A stretch of DNA of 64,000 bases from assembly GCF_003144115.1 (NCBI RefSeq), contig NW_020312010.1, positions 62,001-126,000 of the forward strand. Direction: 5' to 3'. Below are positions 10,976-20,620 of the stretch, piece by piece (position 1 is the first letter of the stretch; every line of letters starts with the position of its first letter). Source of the stretch: Tilletiopsis washingtonensis. Lineage: Eukaryota; Basidiomycota; Exobasidiomycetes; Entylomatales. A model generated the notes under the pieces. It had not been told where the DNA came from. It worked only from the letters and a program-made list of their open reading frames with translations, and made no database searches. The translations under genes and the position numbers were made by a program.

Positions 10976-13254
10976 ATGGGCGCACTCCTCTCGCTGCCCC
11001 TCCTGGGGCTGCCCGTCTCGCTCGCCTCGTCCGCGCTCAGCGGCCTCGCCTTCTGCTTCGCCTCGACGGCCGCCTCGTCGCTGCTCAAGTCGTGCAACTG
11101 CCAGAGCAGCATGGCGACGCGCATCGGCTTTGCGCTCCTCTTCTGCCTCGACGCGTGCGTCGCGTGGCTGAGCCGCAGCGGCTACGCCGTCAAGCAGGTG
11201 GAGAAGTGGAGCTACGGCTGGCTCGCCATGGACTGCGAGGGCGACGGCGAGCGCTGCTACGGCGTGCTGGCGGTGAGTCGGACGTGGCGGTGCGCGACAT
11301 ACGGTGCGGGAACAGAACAGGGCAGCGTGGCGGCGAGAGAGGGAGCGGTCAGGTGCAACGCGGCATGCTGGCAGGCAGTGGAGAGCGCTACAGCTGTCAC
11401 GCCTTTCTGCCTCTGGACTCATTGGTCTTGGAGGCAAGTGGAGCACAATGGCTCAACAGCGACAGCGCCGCTGCCGGCACTTCGGAGCGCCAGTTGGCGA
11501 GCTGGAGGCCTTCGGCGGACGCTGTTCGCTCGAGTGATCCGTATTCCCCTCGCTGCGCGCGTACCAGTCTTCGGTCCCGGCGCAGCACCAAGCCTCATCT
11601 CCTCCCTGCCTGCGCGTGGCATCTCACTGACGCTCCGTGCTCGGTCTTCTAGGTGCACCGCATCACCTTTGCCCTCTCGCTCTTCCACTGCCTCCTCGGC
11701 CTGCTGCTGCTCGGCGTGCACGACACGCGCAACAAGCGCGCGGCGCTGCAGAACGGGTGAGTCGCCGCAAGGGACAGGGCAGCAGGTGCAGCACGGGTGG
11801 CACAGATGCGCTTGGCGTGGAGCACAGATGCGCATGGCGTGAGGCATACCGGCGTGGAGTACACATGCGCTTGACGTGGAGCACAGATGCGCCTTGCGTC
11901 GAGCAACTTGCCTCGCTTCGCCTGCCGACCATGCTCGTCACTGGCTCTTCGCCTGCTTTCAGGCTCTGCATCGCATCGCACTGACTCCTGCCCTGCAGCT
12001 GGTGGGGCCCCAAGGTGCTCGTGTGGATGCTGCTCGTCGTGCTCACCTTCTTCATGCCCAACGGCTTCTTCATGGTGTGGGCCAACTACTTTGCGCTGGC
12101 CTTCTCCTTTGTCTTCATCCTGCTCGGCCTCGTGCTGCTCATCGACTTTGCGCACACGTGGAGCGAGACGTGCCTGGACCGCTGGGAGGAGACGAATGCG
12201 CCGTTCTGGAAGTACACGCTCATCGGCTCGACGCTCGGCATGTACAGCTTCGTGCTCGTCATGACGGGCGTGCTCTACGGCTACTTTACCGGCACCGGCT
12301 GCGGTCTCAACACGACGTTCATCACCATCAACCTCTTCCTCGTGGCGTTCCTGACGGCGCTCTGCGTCTCGCCATCAGTGCAGGAGGCCAATCCGCGCTC
12401 GGGCCTGGCGCAGAGCAGCATGGTGGGCGCCTACTGCACCTATCTCATCACCTCGGCCATCCTGAACCACGACGACGTGGCGTGCAACCCCATCACGCGC
12501 GGGCGTGCCGGTGGCGTCAAGAACACGACGGTGGTGCTTGGCGCCCTCTTCACCTTCCTCGCCATTGCCTACTCGACGTCGCGCGCTGCCACGCAGAGCA
12601 AGGCGCTCGTCGGCCGCCGCCGTGCTGCCCTCGCCACCGCCGCGCCCAGCCACGGCGAGGAGCTGGCCGGCTATGGCGCCACGGACGTCGAGGCTCCCAC
12701 GACGACGCAGCCGAAGCGAAAGGAGTCGCTGCGCATCCAGGCGCTGCAGGCCGCCGTCGATGCCGGCTCGCTGCCGGCGTCTGCGCTCGAGGAGGCCGCG
12801 TCGGACGACGACGACGACGAGCTCGACTCGGCCAGCATGAAGGCGGCGCGCGACGAGAACGACGACGAGCGCAACGGCACGCGCTACAACTACGCCTTCT
12901 TCCACTTCATCTTTGCCATCGCCGCGTGCTACGTGGCCATGCTGCTGACCGACTGGTGAGGCTGACGTGGCGACCCCTCTCCTGCCTCTGCTAACACGTC
13001 TTGCCAGGCACATTGTCCGCGCCCTCGGCCCCTCGCCCGACGCAGACGAGCCCGGCACGCCCATCGTCGTCGTCGGCCGCTCGCCGGCGGCCATGTGGAT
13101 GCGTGTCACGAGCGCCTGGCTCTGCGCGGCGCTGTACGCCTGGAGCCTCGTGGCACCCGTGCTGCGTGAGTTGGCGCGCGCATGTCTGCGTGCGGGAGCG
13201 GAGCGCTGACACGATTCTTGCTGCACAGTGCCGGATCGCTTCAGCGTCGACTAG
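10976..13254 (+). CDS. TMS1: TMS1/SERINC family multipass membrane protein
   Basis: Serine-incorporator family protein, a polytopic membrane protein of the vacuole/endosome and plasma membrane; reported roles in serine-derived lipids and lipid scrambling are family knowledge. Exons 10976..11272, 11653..11756, 11999..12955, 13008..13165, 13229..13254; 513 aa. Seen: an N-terminal hydrophobic helix (MGALLSLPLLGLPVSL), the family cysteine box KSCNCQSSMATRIGFA, RITFALSLFHCLLGLLLLGV, repeated aromatic helices, the YLITSAILNHDDVACNP loop, and YNYAFFHFIFAIAACYVAMLLTDW. An acidic insert (EEAASDDDDDELDSA) lies before the last helices. The second intron holds a 22-bp minisatellite. The last exon is 26 nt. 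Confidence 0.92.
11799..11905. repeat. Degenerate 22-bp tandem repeat inside a TMS1 intron
   Basis: Four diverged copies of a unit reading about CACAGATGCGCTTGGCGTGGAG begin at 11801, 11823, 11860 and 11882, with one partial copy between the second and third. The array fills nearly half of the 242-nt intron 11757..11998. No other repeat family is apparent. Confidence 0.75.
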
Positions 13255-13754
13255 CCGTCGTGGCTCTGTGCGCTCCTCGCTGCCCGCTGTACATATACCT
13301 GCGCCTCTGCCTCCCCGCAATCGGACGTTTATCCTCGGCATCTGCTGGTGAAGGGAGGAGCGAGGCGTATAGCCAGCCGCTGTCTGCCTTGCTGAACGGG
13401 CACCTTCTGCTCGAGCGCGCTGCACATACGTCCGCTCAGAGGATCAGTACCGAGGTCACAGCGGCGCTCCGTTGCCAGGCTGCGTTGAGCCTGTGACACG
13501 TGTCTCAACGCATTGCATTTCCATCCTGAGTGCTGCTCTCCCACAAGGCTCTTCCATGGTGCAGACAGCCTCGCCGCCTCGACGAGTAAGGAAGATAACG
13601 CGGACGAGAGCAAGGCCGACGCCGCGCACTGGAGCTGGAAGTCTGATCGCGAAGGGGATGCAAGCGCGATCGCTCGCATGACTCCCGATATCAGACCTGC
13701 GCATCCACTCTCCCCGCATCATCTACTGCATGCATCTGGCGCCGAGATAAACAC
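13255..13754. other. Convergent intergenic region
   Basis: Between the TMS1 stop and the stop of the Pro/Ala-rich protein. It is less G+C-rich than the coding DNA and holds one CACGTG at 13497. No gene or structured element is recognised; it presumably contains two 3' UTRs. Confidence 0.45.
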
Positions 13755-15923
13755 CTAGCGAGTGTAGGCGCTGTAGTCGAAGCGCTTGCGCTGCGGCGGC
13801 GCTCCACCAGCTGCTCCTCCATGCGCAGGCGGCGGAGGTGCGTACGGTGCAGCTGCGGCAGGAGGCGCGCCGTAGTTGCCGTAGTGCTGCTGCTGCGGAA
13901 CCGGCGGAGGGGCGGCAGCCGCGGGGCTGTAGCCGTAAGGTGCATGCGCTGGCGGTGCTTGATGCGGCGGCGGCTGAGGCGCGTATCCCTGTGCGGGCGG
14001 CGGCGCTGCCGGAGCATACGCTGCTGGAGCAACGCCGTAGCCTCCGGCGGGCGGTGGTGCGTACGCGGCCTGAGTGGCGGGCGGCGCTGCGTAGCCGGAC
14101 GACGGCTGAGCGTTGTAGGCGTTGTATGCTGGCGCAGCTGGGGCAGCTGGGGCATAGCCTTGCGCGGCTGGTGGCGGCGCAGCATATGCCTGCGCCGCAG
14201 GAGCGTACGGCGAATGCTGCTGTGGAGGCGGCGCTGGTGAAGCATACGCCTGAGCATGTGCCGGCGGCGCGACGGGCGGAGCAGGGCGCGTGTACGAGTA
14301 AGGGTGCTCCTCGATGCGCTCCTTCGCTCGTTCCCTTCTCAAAGGTCTTCCAGCAGCGGGCACAGATGCGCTCGTAGACGTGGAATGCTGCGCCCGTTGC
14401 CATGCGAGCTGCGCGGCCGTCAGCTCAGGCTCGACGACCTTGGGACGCGAGCCTTTGCCGAGATATGGCCGTGGTGCACGGTGGAACGGGAAGGTCTGCG
14501 GCTTTGGTGGCGCAATGACGATGCCCGGCCCTGGACGCATATTCTCTGCTGGCGGCGACGCAGCTGAACGTGCGGGCGGCGGGCCAGGAGGTCGGAGCAT
14601 GCGTGAAAGGCCTTCGGCACGAAGAGCACGTCCGGGAGAGTGAGCTTCCCCAGCTGGAGGGCCTCGCCGTTCGCCAGGAGGAGGCCGCGGCGGAGGTGAA
14701 GCAGAAGCCGGAGGCGAAGCACTCGAGGCACCAGCACTGGAGGCACCCACGCTCGCACCGAGCGCGAGGAGCTTCTGCCGCGCAGCTTCGAGGCGTGCAA
14801 GCTGCTCTGGCGTCAGCTGCGCGGCAGCCGGGATAGCGGGAGCTGAGCTGCCAGAGCTAGAGGTCGAGGTCGTGGGCAGTGAAGAAGAGGCGTTGGCAGG
14901 CGCATCACTCGAGGGCTGTGCATCTCCACCCGCACCGCCAGCATCGGAGACAGGCGTCGCGTCGGCCGCAGCGCTGCCGTTCGTGTGCGCTGCCTCGCCG
15001 ATTGTAGCCGTCTCCTCAGTCAGCATCTTGCTGTCCTCGCTCTGCGCCTGCTCTGCCTGCGCCGTCTCCACGCCTGCCATCGTTCCCTCTGCTCCTTTCC
15101 ACCCGAGTGGCGGCACGAGCCCCGGGCTCTCCAATGGCGATGCAAAGCGCATCTTCTTCCTGCGATCTTCTCTCCTCTCCTCGTTGCGCTCCTTCTCGTC
15201 GAGAGCAGCTGCAGCTGCGCCCGTCTGTTGGCGCTCGTCGCCCGTGGTGCTGCGCGGACGCCGTAGAGCTGAGGGCCGCGCTTGCACGACGGGCGCAGCG
15301 ACAGCGGGGAGAGTGCTGCTCGATGCGACGGCAGATGCGGAAGCAGCCGCTGGAGCCGAGGCGGTGCCGTCGATTTGAGATGACCCAGACGACGAGGCAA
15401 TCACAGCCGGCATTTGCTCGACAGCTTCTGCAGTCGCGGGAGCACTTGCGGGTGACTCGATCTCTTCAGCAGGCGTTGCGGTCGGCTGCTGCTGTGCGGC
15501 CGAAGCGGATGCAGTGCCAGTGTCTGCCGCGGAAAGTTCCGGTGCGGCGCTCTCGATTGGCTGCTCGGAACGAGCTGGATATGCTGGTGCTTCCGTGTGC
15601 TCTGCTGCGCTCGCGACGGGCAGCACATGCTCAGCAGCTGGCTGAGCGAGCGACGACTCGAGCTCGGGCGGCTGCTGCTGCGACTGCGCCAGTGTCTGCT
15701 CCTGCGGCAAAGCGTCGAGGCCAGAGTCGGCAGTGTCCGCAGAGAGCGGCTGCGCTGGCTCGGGCTGCTCGCCAGCATGCGCAGGTAGCGGCGCCTCCGC
15801 CGCGGCAGGCTCCATCACGACGCCTGCTTCTGCTGCTGGTGCGGGTGTGTCGGGCGCCGGCGCTGACGACGTGCTCGCACCGTCGGCTGGCGGAGCTGCC
15901 AGGTGCGGCAGCTCGCTGAGCAT
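13755..15923 (-). CDS. Pro/Ala-rich low-complexity protein of unknown function
   Basis: Single-exon frame of 722 aa from the Met at 15923; a further Met at 16064 would add 47 residues. I do not recognise a family. Order of parts: an Ala/Ser/Glu/Gln-rich first third; a basic patch DEKERNEERREDRRKKMRF followed by SPLESPGLVPPLGWKGAEG; an acidic Ser/Ala stretch; the short helix LTPEQLARLEAARQKLLALG; a Pro-rich block with FPFHRAPRPYLGKGSRPKVV; then a C-terminal run of YAP/GYAPP repeats ending RKRFDYSAYTR. The composition predicts an intrinsically disordered, possibly condensate-forming protein. The RFASPLESPG and RKRFDYSAYTR motifs are the best handles for homology search. It is divergent from TOP1. 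The long clean frame supports coding; function is unknown. Confidence 0.65.
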   Translation of the reverse strand: MLSELPHLAAPPADGASTSSAPAPDTPAPAAEAGVVMEPAAAEAPLPAHAGEQPEPAQPLSADTADSGLDALPQEQTLAQSQQQPPELESSLAQPAAEHVLPVASAAEHTEAPAYPARSEQPIESAAPELSAADTGTASASAAQQQPTATPAEEIESPASAPATAEAVEQMPAVIASSSGSSQIDGTASAPAAASASAVASSSTLPAVAAPVVQARPSALRRPRSTTGDERQQTGAAAAALDEKERNEERREDRRKKMRFASPLESPGLVPPLGWKGAEGTMAGVETAQAEQAQSEDSKMLTEETATIGEAAHTNGSAAADATPVSDAGGAGGDAQPSSDAPANASSSLPTTSTSSSGSSAPAIPAAAQLTPEQLARLEAARQKLLALGASVGASSAGASSASPPASASPPPRPPPGERRGPPAGEAHSPGRALRAEGLSRMLRPPGPPPARSAASPPAENMRPGPGIVIAPPKPQTFPFHRAPRPYLGKGSRPKVVEPELTAAQLAWQRAQHSTSTSASVPAAGRPLRRERAKERIEEHPYSYTRPAPPVAPPAHAQAYASPAPPPQQHSPYAPAAQAYAAPPPAAQGYAPAAPAAPAYNAYNAQPSSGYAAPPATQAAYAPPPAGGYGVAPAAYAPAAPPPAQGYAPQPPPHQAPPAHAPYGYSPAAAAPPPVPQQQHYGNYGAPPAAAAPYAPPPPAHGGAAGGAPPQRKRFDYSAYTR

Positions 15924-16348
15924 GGCGGGCTGCGCGCACGCTGCCGGCAGAGCGCAATGCAGCGCGGGTGAGGGCGAGAGTGGATGTGGATGGAAGCGCA
16001 GCGGCTGCGAAGAGGCACCCCTCGGCACGCTGGTGCAGGTGGAGGGAGGTCGAGGCGGCATCACGTGCGGCGCAGTGCCGCTGCCAGCGGCGAAATCGGC
16101 AGAGGAGCGCAGCGGCGCGTGGCAGGCGGTGCCATGCCGCGGCGCGTGCCTTGTGCGAATTCAACGCCAAAACCTCGCCGCTCCTGCGCCGCCGCCTCCT
16201 GTCCGGCCACCACACCCCCCTCAGTCTGCCCTGCGCGCACAAAGGCAGCACACCTCACCTCATCTCATCGACGCGTCTCACCCATTGCGCTCCCAATCTC
16301 GCACCCTCCTCTCGCGCCAGCAGACACTGCCGAGCTTCGGCTGCCGCC
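15924..16348. promoter_or_regulatory. Divergent promoter region Pro/Ala-rich protein / TOP1
   Basis: 425 bp shared upstream region. CACGTG at 16062-16067 lies about midway. A pyrimidine-rich leader precedes the TOP1 ATG at 16349. Confidence 0.35.
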
Positions 16349-19300
16349 ATGAACCGCGACGCGTCGCGCGCCGGCGGCGCTGCGCCGGCCGCCAATGGCG
16401 CGCCTGCGCCCAAGAAGCCGGAGAACAAGCGGCCAGTCATCCCCGATAGCGACGAGAGCGAAGACGAGGCACCGCTCGTGAGTGCTGTGGTGATGTGGGC
16501 AGAGCTGTGCTGGCTCGCACCTGCCGCTTGGCACGAGGTGGAGGTCACCGCCAGCCTGGGCGAGCCAGGGGTGTCGCGCGCAAGTCGCTGCAGTCCTCGT
16601 GGAGACAGCACGGGAGAAGGACTCAGGCGGACAGTCGAGCTGGTCGCTGACCTGGTGTATACACAGGCAAAGCGTGTCAAGGCTGAGCCCTCGGCGTCTG
16701 CGGCTCCCGTTGCTGCGCCAGTCGCACAGCCGGACTCGCGCGCCAGCACGCCGTTGTCTTCGGACGAGGACGCGCCGCTTGCCAAGGTGGTCGCCGCGCC
16801 TAACGGCAAGGGCAAGAAGCGCAGCAGCGGCGACTCGGACTCGGACGAGCCGCTGAGCGTGCAGGCGGGCAGCAGCCGCAACGGTGCTGCTTCGAGCAAG
16901 CGCGCGCCTGCCAAGGGCCGCGCCTCGGAGCTTGCCAATGGCTCGCGTGCTCGCAAGGCCTCGACGCCGGCCAGCGCGGCAGGCACGGAGGGCAATGACG
17001 ATGACGACGAGGATGATGATGACGACGAGGATGATGACGGCGAGGACGACGGCGAGGACGAGGAGGAGGAGGAAGACGATGAGGACGACGACGCGAGCAG
17101 CAGCGGCAGCACGAAGTCGAAGGCCAAGGCCAAGGGCAAGAAGCCGGCGCAGAAGGGCCCCAAGGGCCGCGGCGAGAAGAAGTGGGACACGCTGTACCAC
17201 ACGGGCCCGCGCTTCCCGCCGCCGTACGAGCCCATTCTCGACTCGGTGAAGCTGAAGTACGACGGTGAGTGCGAACTGCGCTGCCGCTTGTATGCTCCGT
17301 GCTGACGCTGCGCCAGGCAAGCCCGTGCGTCTTGCGCCCGAGGCCGAGGAGGCCGCCATGTTCTACGCCGTCAAGCTCGAGACGCAGCACGCGCAGGACG
17401 CCGTGTTCAACAAGAACTTCTTCCAGGACTTCCAGAAGCTGCTGGCCAAGCACCCACCTGTGAGCCTGGCTGCAGCAGTGTGCGCCTGCCCGTCCGCTGA
17501 ACCTTCTTCCGCCTGCAGAAGGATGGCACCAAGATCACAAAGTTCGAGAAGCTCGACTTCCGCGCCATGTACGACTACGACCGCGGCGTCAAGGACGAGG
17601 CCAAGGCGGCCAAGGCCAAGATGGCGCCGTCGGCGCGCCGCCTGGCGCTCGAGGCCAAGAAGAAGGAGGAGGCGGCGATGAAGACGTGCGTCGTCGACGG
17701 CGTCGAGCAGCGCGTCGGCAATGTCATGGTCGAGCCGCCGGCGCTCTTTCTCGGCCGCGGCGAGCACCCCAAGAAGGGCAGGATCAAGGTGCGTCACCTC
17801 TGCTTCGCCTGTGCTGCCCTCGTTGACACCTGAGTCGCGCTCCCTGCAGCAACGCATCGCACCGGAGCAGATCACCATCAACCACACACTCAAGGACCCC
17901 AAGCACCCGCCGCCCGCGCCGCCGCCGGGCCACAAGTGGAAGGACATCAAGTGCGACAAGAAGAGCACGTGGCTCGCCTTCTGGAAGGAGAGCATTAATG
18001 GGCAGTACAAATACATGTACCTCGACGCCTCGAGCAACTTCAAGTCGAACTCGGACCGCGACAAGTTCGAGAAGGCGCGCCAGCTCGACGTGAGTCGGCC
18101 TCGGTGTGTGCGACGCCCAGCTATTGACCGCTCTCCCGTGCAGAAATGCGTCGTGAAGCTGCGCCGCCACATCGACGACATGCTCAGCTCGAAGCAGCGC
18201 TTCGACCGACAGCTCGGCACCGTTGTGTGGCTGATCGACAACTACAGCTTGCGTGCGGGCAACGAGAAGGGCGAGGACGAGGCGGCGACGTACGGCGTGT
18301 GCTCGCTGCTCGTCGAGCACGTCACGGGCCTGATCGAGGGCCAGGCCGGCTCCGACGTGTCGCAGGTAAAGCTCGAGTTCCTCGGCAAGGACTCGATGCG
18401 CTTCAAGGAGACGCTCACCGTGCCGACACGCATCTACAAGAACTTCAAGATGTTCACCCAGTCCACGCGCCTCGCCAATGGCGCCGTCGGCGCCAAGGAC
18501 GGCTCGGACGAGATCTTCGACCGCGTGGACGTGAGTGCACCGTCTACCGCTCATATGCTGCAGCGCTGAGCAGCAGCGCTGACACCCTGCTCCGCGCAGC
18601 CGTCGGCGGTGAACAAGTTCCTGCAGAACGAGGCAAACGGCGGCATGAAGGGCCTCTCGGCCAAGGTGTTCCGCACGTACAACGCGTCGACGACGTTCCA
18701 GGGCCTGCTCGACCAGACGGCCGAGAACCTCAAGGCGTCGGGCCTCGAGGCCACGCCGCAGACGCTCAAGGACCAGTACCACCAGGCGAACCGCCTCGTG
18801 GCCATCCTGTGCAACCATCAAAAGACGCTCAACCCCATCCTCAACCAGCGCGCGCAGGAACGCCACGAGCAGAAGGTGAGTCAGCTGGCGCTGCCCGGCG
18901 TGTCTGCCCTCACACCCGCCGCCAGCTGCTCTCGATCGCCTACGACCGCCACAAGGAGCGGCAGAAGGTGCTCAAGTGGGGCACGCCCGAGCAGATCCGC
19001 AAGGAGTACCCGGCCAAGACGCACGAGTGGGTGCGCGACCTAACGTCGCTCCTCAAGCCCGTCGCCATCACCAAGGAGCAGATCAAGGAGCACGAGGAGC
19101 GCACGGTCGAGGCGCGCAAGACGAAGATCCAGGCGGCCTTCGACCGCGCGCAGCTGGAGCGCGAGTTCCTCAAGGAGCTCAAGGAGGAGCAGAACTCGCA
19201 GGACGTCAAGCCCAAGGCCAAGAAGGGCCGCAAGCGCGGCAGCGACGATGAGGACGAGGACGAGGAGGACATCAAGGGCGGCTCGCGCTTCAAGACGCAG

Positions 19301-20429
19301 GCCGAGGTGGATGCCGAGAAGAAGCGCCTCGACGATGAGCTGAAGGTGCTGGCGCGCGAGCGCAGCGGCGGCAGCTCGCTCGAGGCCAGCGCGATCAACG
19401 TGCCGTCGTGCATCAAGAAGATCATCGGCAAGATTGCGCAGCACGAGAAGGTCGAGGCTGAGTTTGCCATCAAGAACAAGACGTCCGACGTCTCGCTCGG
19501 CACCTCGAAGCTGAACTACATTGTGCGTGTGCCGCATCACGCCTTTCTGACACGTGCTGACAGCTCGTGCAGGACCCGCGCATCACTGTCGCGTGGCTGA
19601 AGAAGTGGGACGCCTTCCTCGTCAAGCGCGACGGCGCGCCCAAGAAGACGGTGAAGAAAGAGGCCAAGGGCTCGCCGAGCAAGAAGGGCGGCGTCAAGAA
19701 GGAGGAGCCCGAGGACGTCAAGCCGGCGAAGAAGGGCGTGGGCAAGAAGCAGGCCATGGCGGCGGCACAGGCAAAGGAGGACGTCAAGCTCGACAAGCTC
19801 GACCGCGCCGCGGCCAAGGACGCCGACAAGATGCAGCTCGACCTCAAGATCCTGCCCATCTCGCAGTACTTCCCGCAGACGATGCTCAAGAAGTTCCGCG
19901 TGAGTTGCCGCCGCGTGGCTCTTTAGCGTGACACAACACCTACTGACATGCTCTTTCCGCAGTGGGCATCGTACGACGACAACAACGACGACCTGCCCGC
20001 CGACTGGACGTTTGTCAAGGACGCCAAGCTCAAGATCCGCACGAACAGTGAGTGGCGCAACGATTCGCCCAGCCTACCTCCGTCTGACCTCACTGCGCAG
20101 TGTCGAGCGCGAACCGCGACGGCGATGCCGTCGACGAGAAGGACGAGGCGCTGGCCGAGCAGGTCGTGGTGCAGACCAAGGTCGCACGCGCCACCACCGA
20201 CGCCAAGGGCAAGAATGGCGCCAGCAGCAGCAAGGTGCCGGGTCTCAACAGCACCTCGAGCGCCACGCGCAAGCGCCCCGCCGCGGCCGACGACGACTCG
20301 GACGACGAGCCGCTGGCGGCTGCGGCGCCCGCGCGCAAGAAGGTCGCCTCCAGCATGAAGGCCGCCGCGCCCAAGGCTGCCGCCTCCGACGACTCGGACG
20401 ACGATGCGCCGCTCGCGGCCGCCAAGTAG
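16349..20429 (+). CDS. TOP1: DNA topoisomerase I (type IB)
   Basis: Nuclear type IB topoisomerase relaxing supercoils by a 3'-phosphotyrosyl nick. Eleven exons: 16349..16477, 16667..17264, 17317..17459, 17519..17788, 17850..18089, 18144..18530, 18600..18875, 18926..19522, 19573..19899, 19963..20047, 20101..20429; 1126 aa. Parts: charged N-terminal domain with long Asp/Glu tract and Lys-rich NLS-like blocks; core starting KWDTLYHTGPRFPPPYEP; WKDIKCDKKSTWLAFWKESI; TVVWLIDNYSLRAGNEK; a Lys/Glu-rich linker; and the catalytic SKLNYIDPRIT with Tyr879 at an exon end. About 247 residues follow that Tyr, against roughly 40 in yeast or human: a Lys-rich insert, then QYFPQTMLKKFRWAS and an acidic Ser/Ala tail. 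Confidence 0.96.
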
Positions 20430-20620
20430 GCGTCCCACCTTCATCCCTCTACTGTCACACTCATTCCTGCACCCTGCGCCGCCTGCATCTGAACCTAGCT
20501 AATGACATCCGAGCCGCGTGACGAGTACACCGTAGTGGGAGAAGGGAGATGGAGAAGCTGCGACGGAGGCAGAGGAGGCAAGCAGTCCGTTGCGCGCGCG
20601 CGCGATGCAAGCAGAGCGGC

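Noticed and set aside
15924-16064. Upstream start (Met at 16064) for the Pro/Ala-rich protein
   Set aside because: The extra 47 residues are Pro/Ser/His-rich and look like translated leader; the Met at 15923 is followed at once by the composition of the main protein. Not certain.
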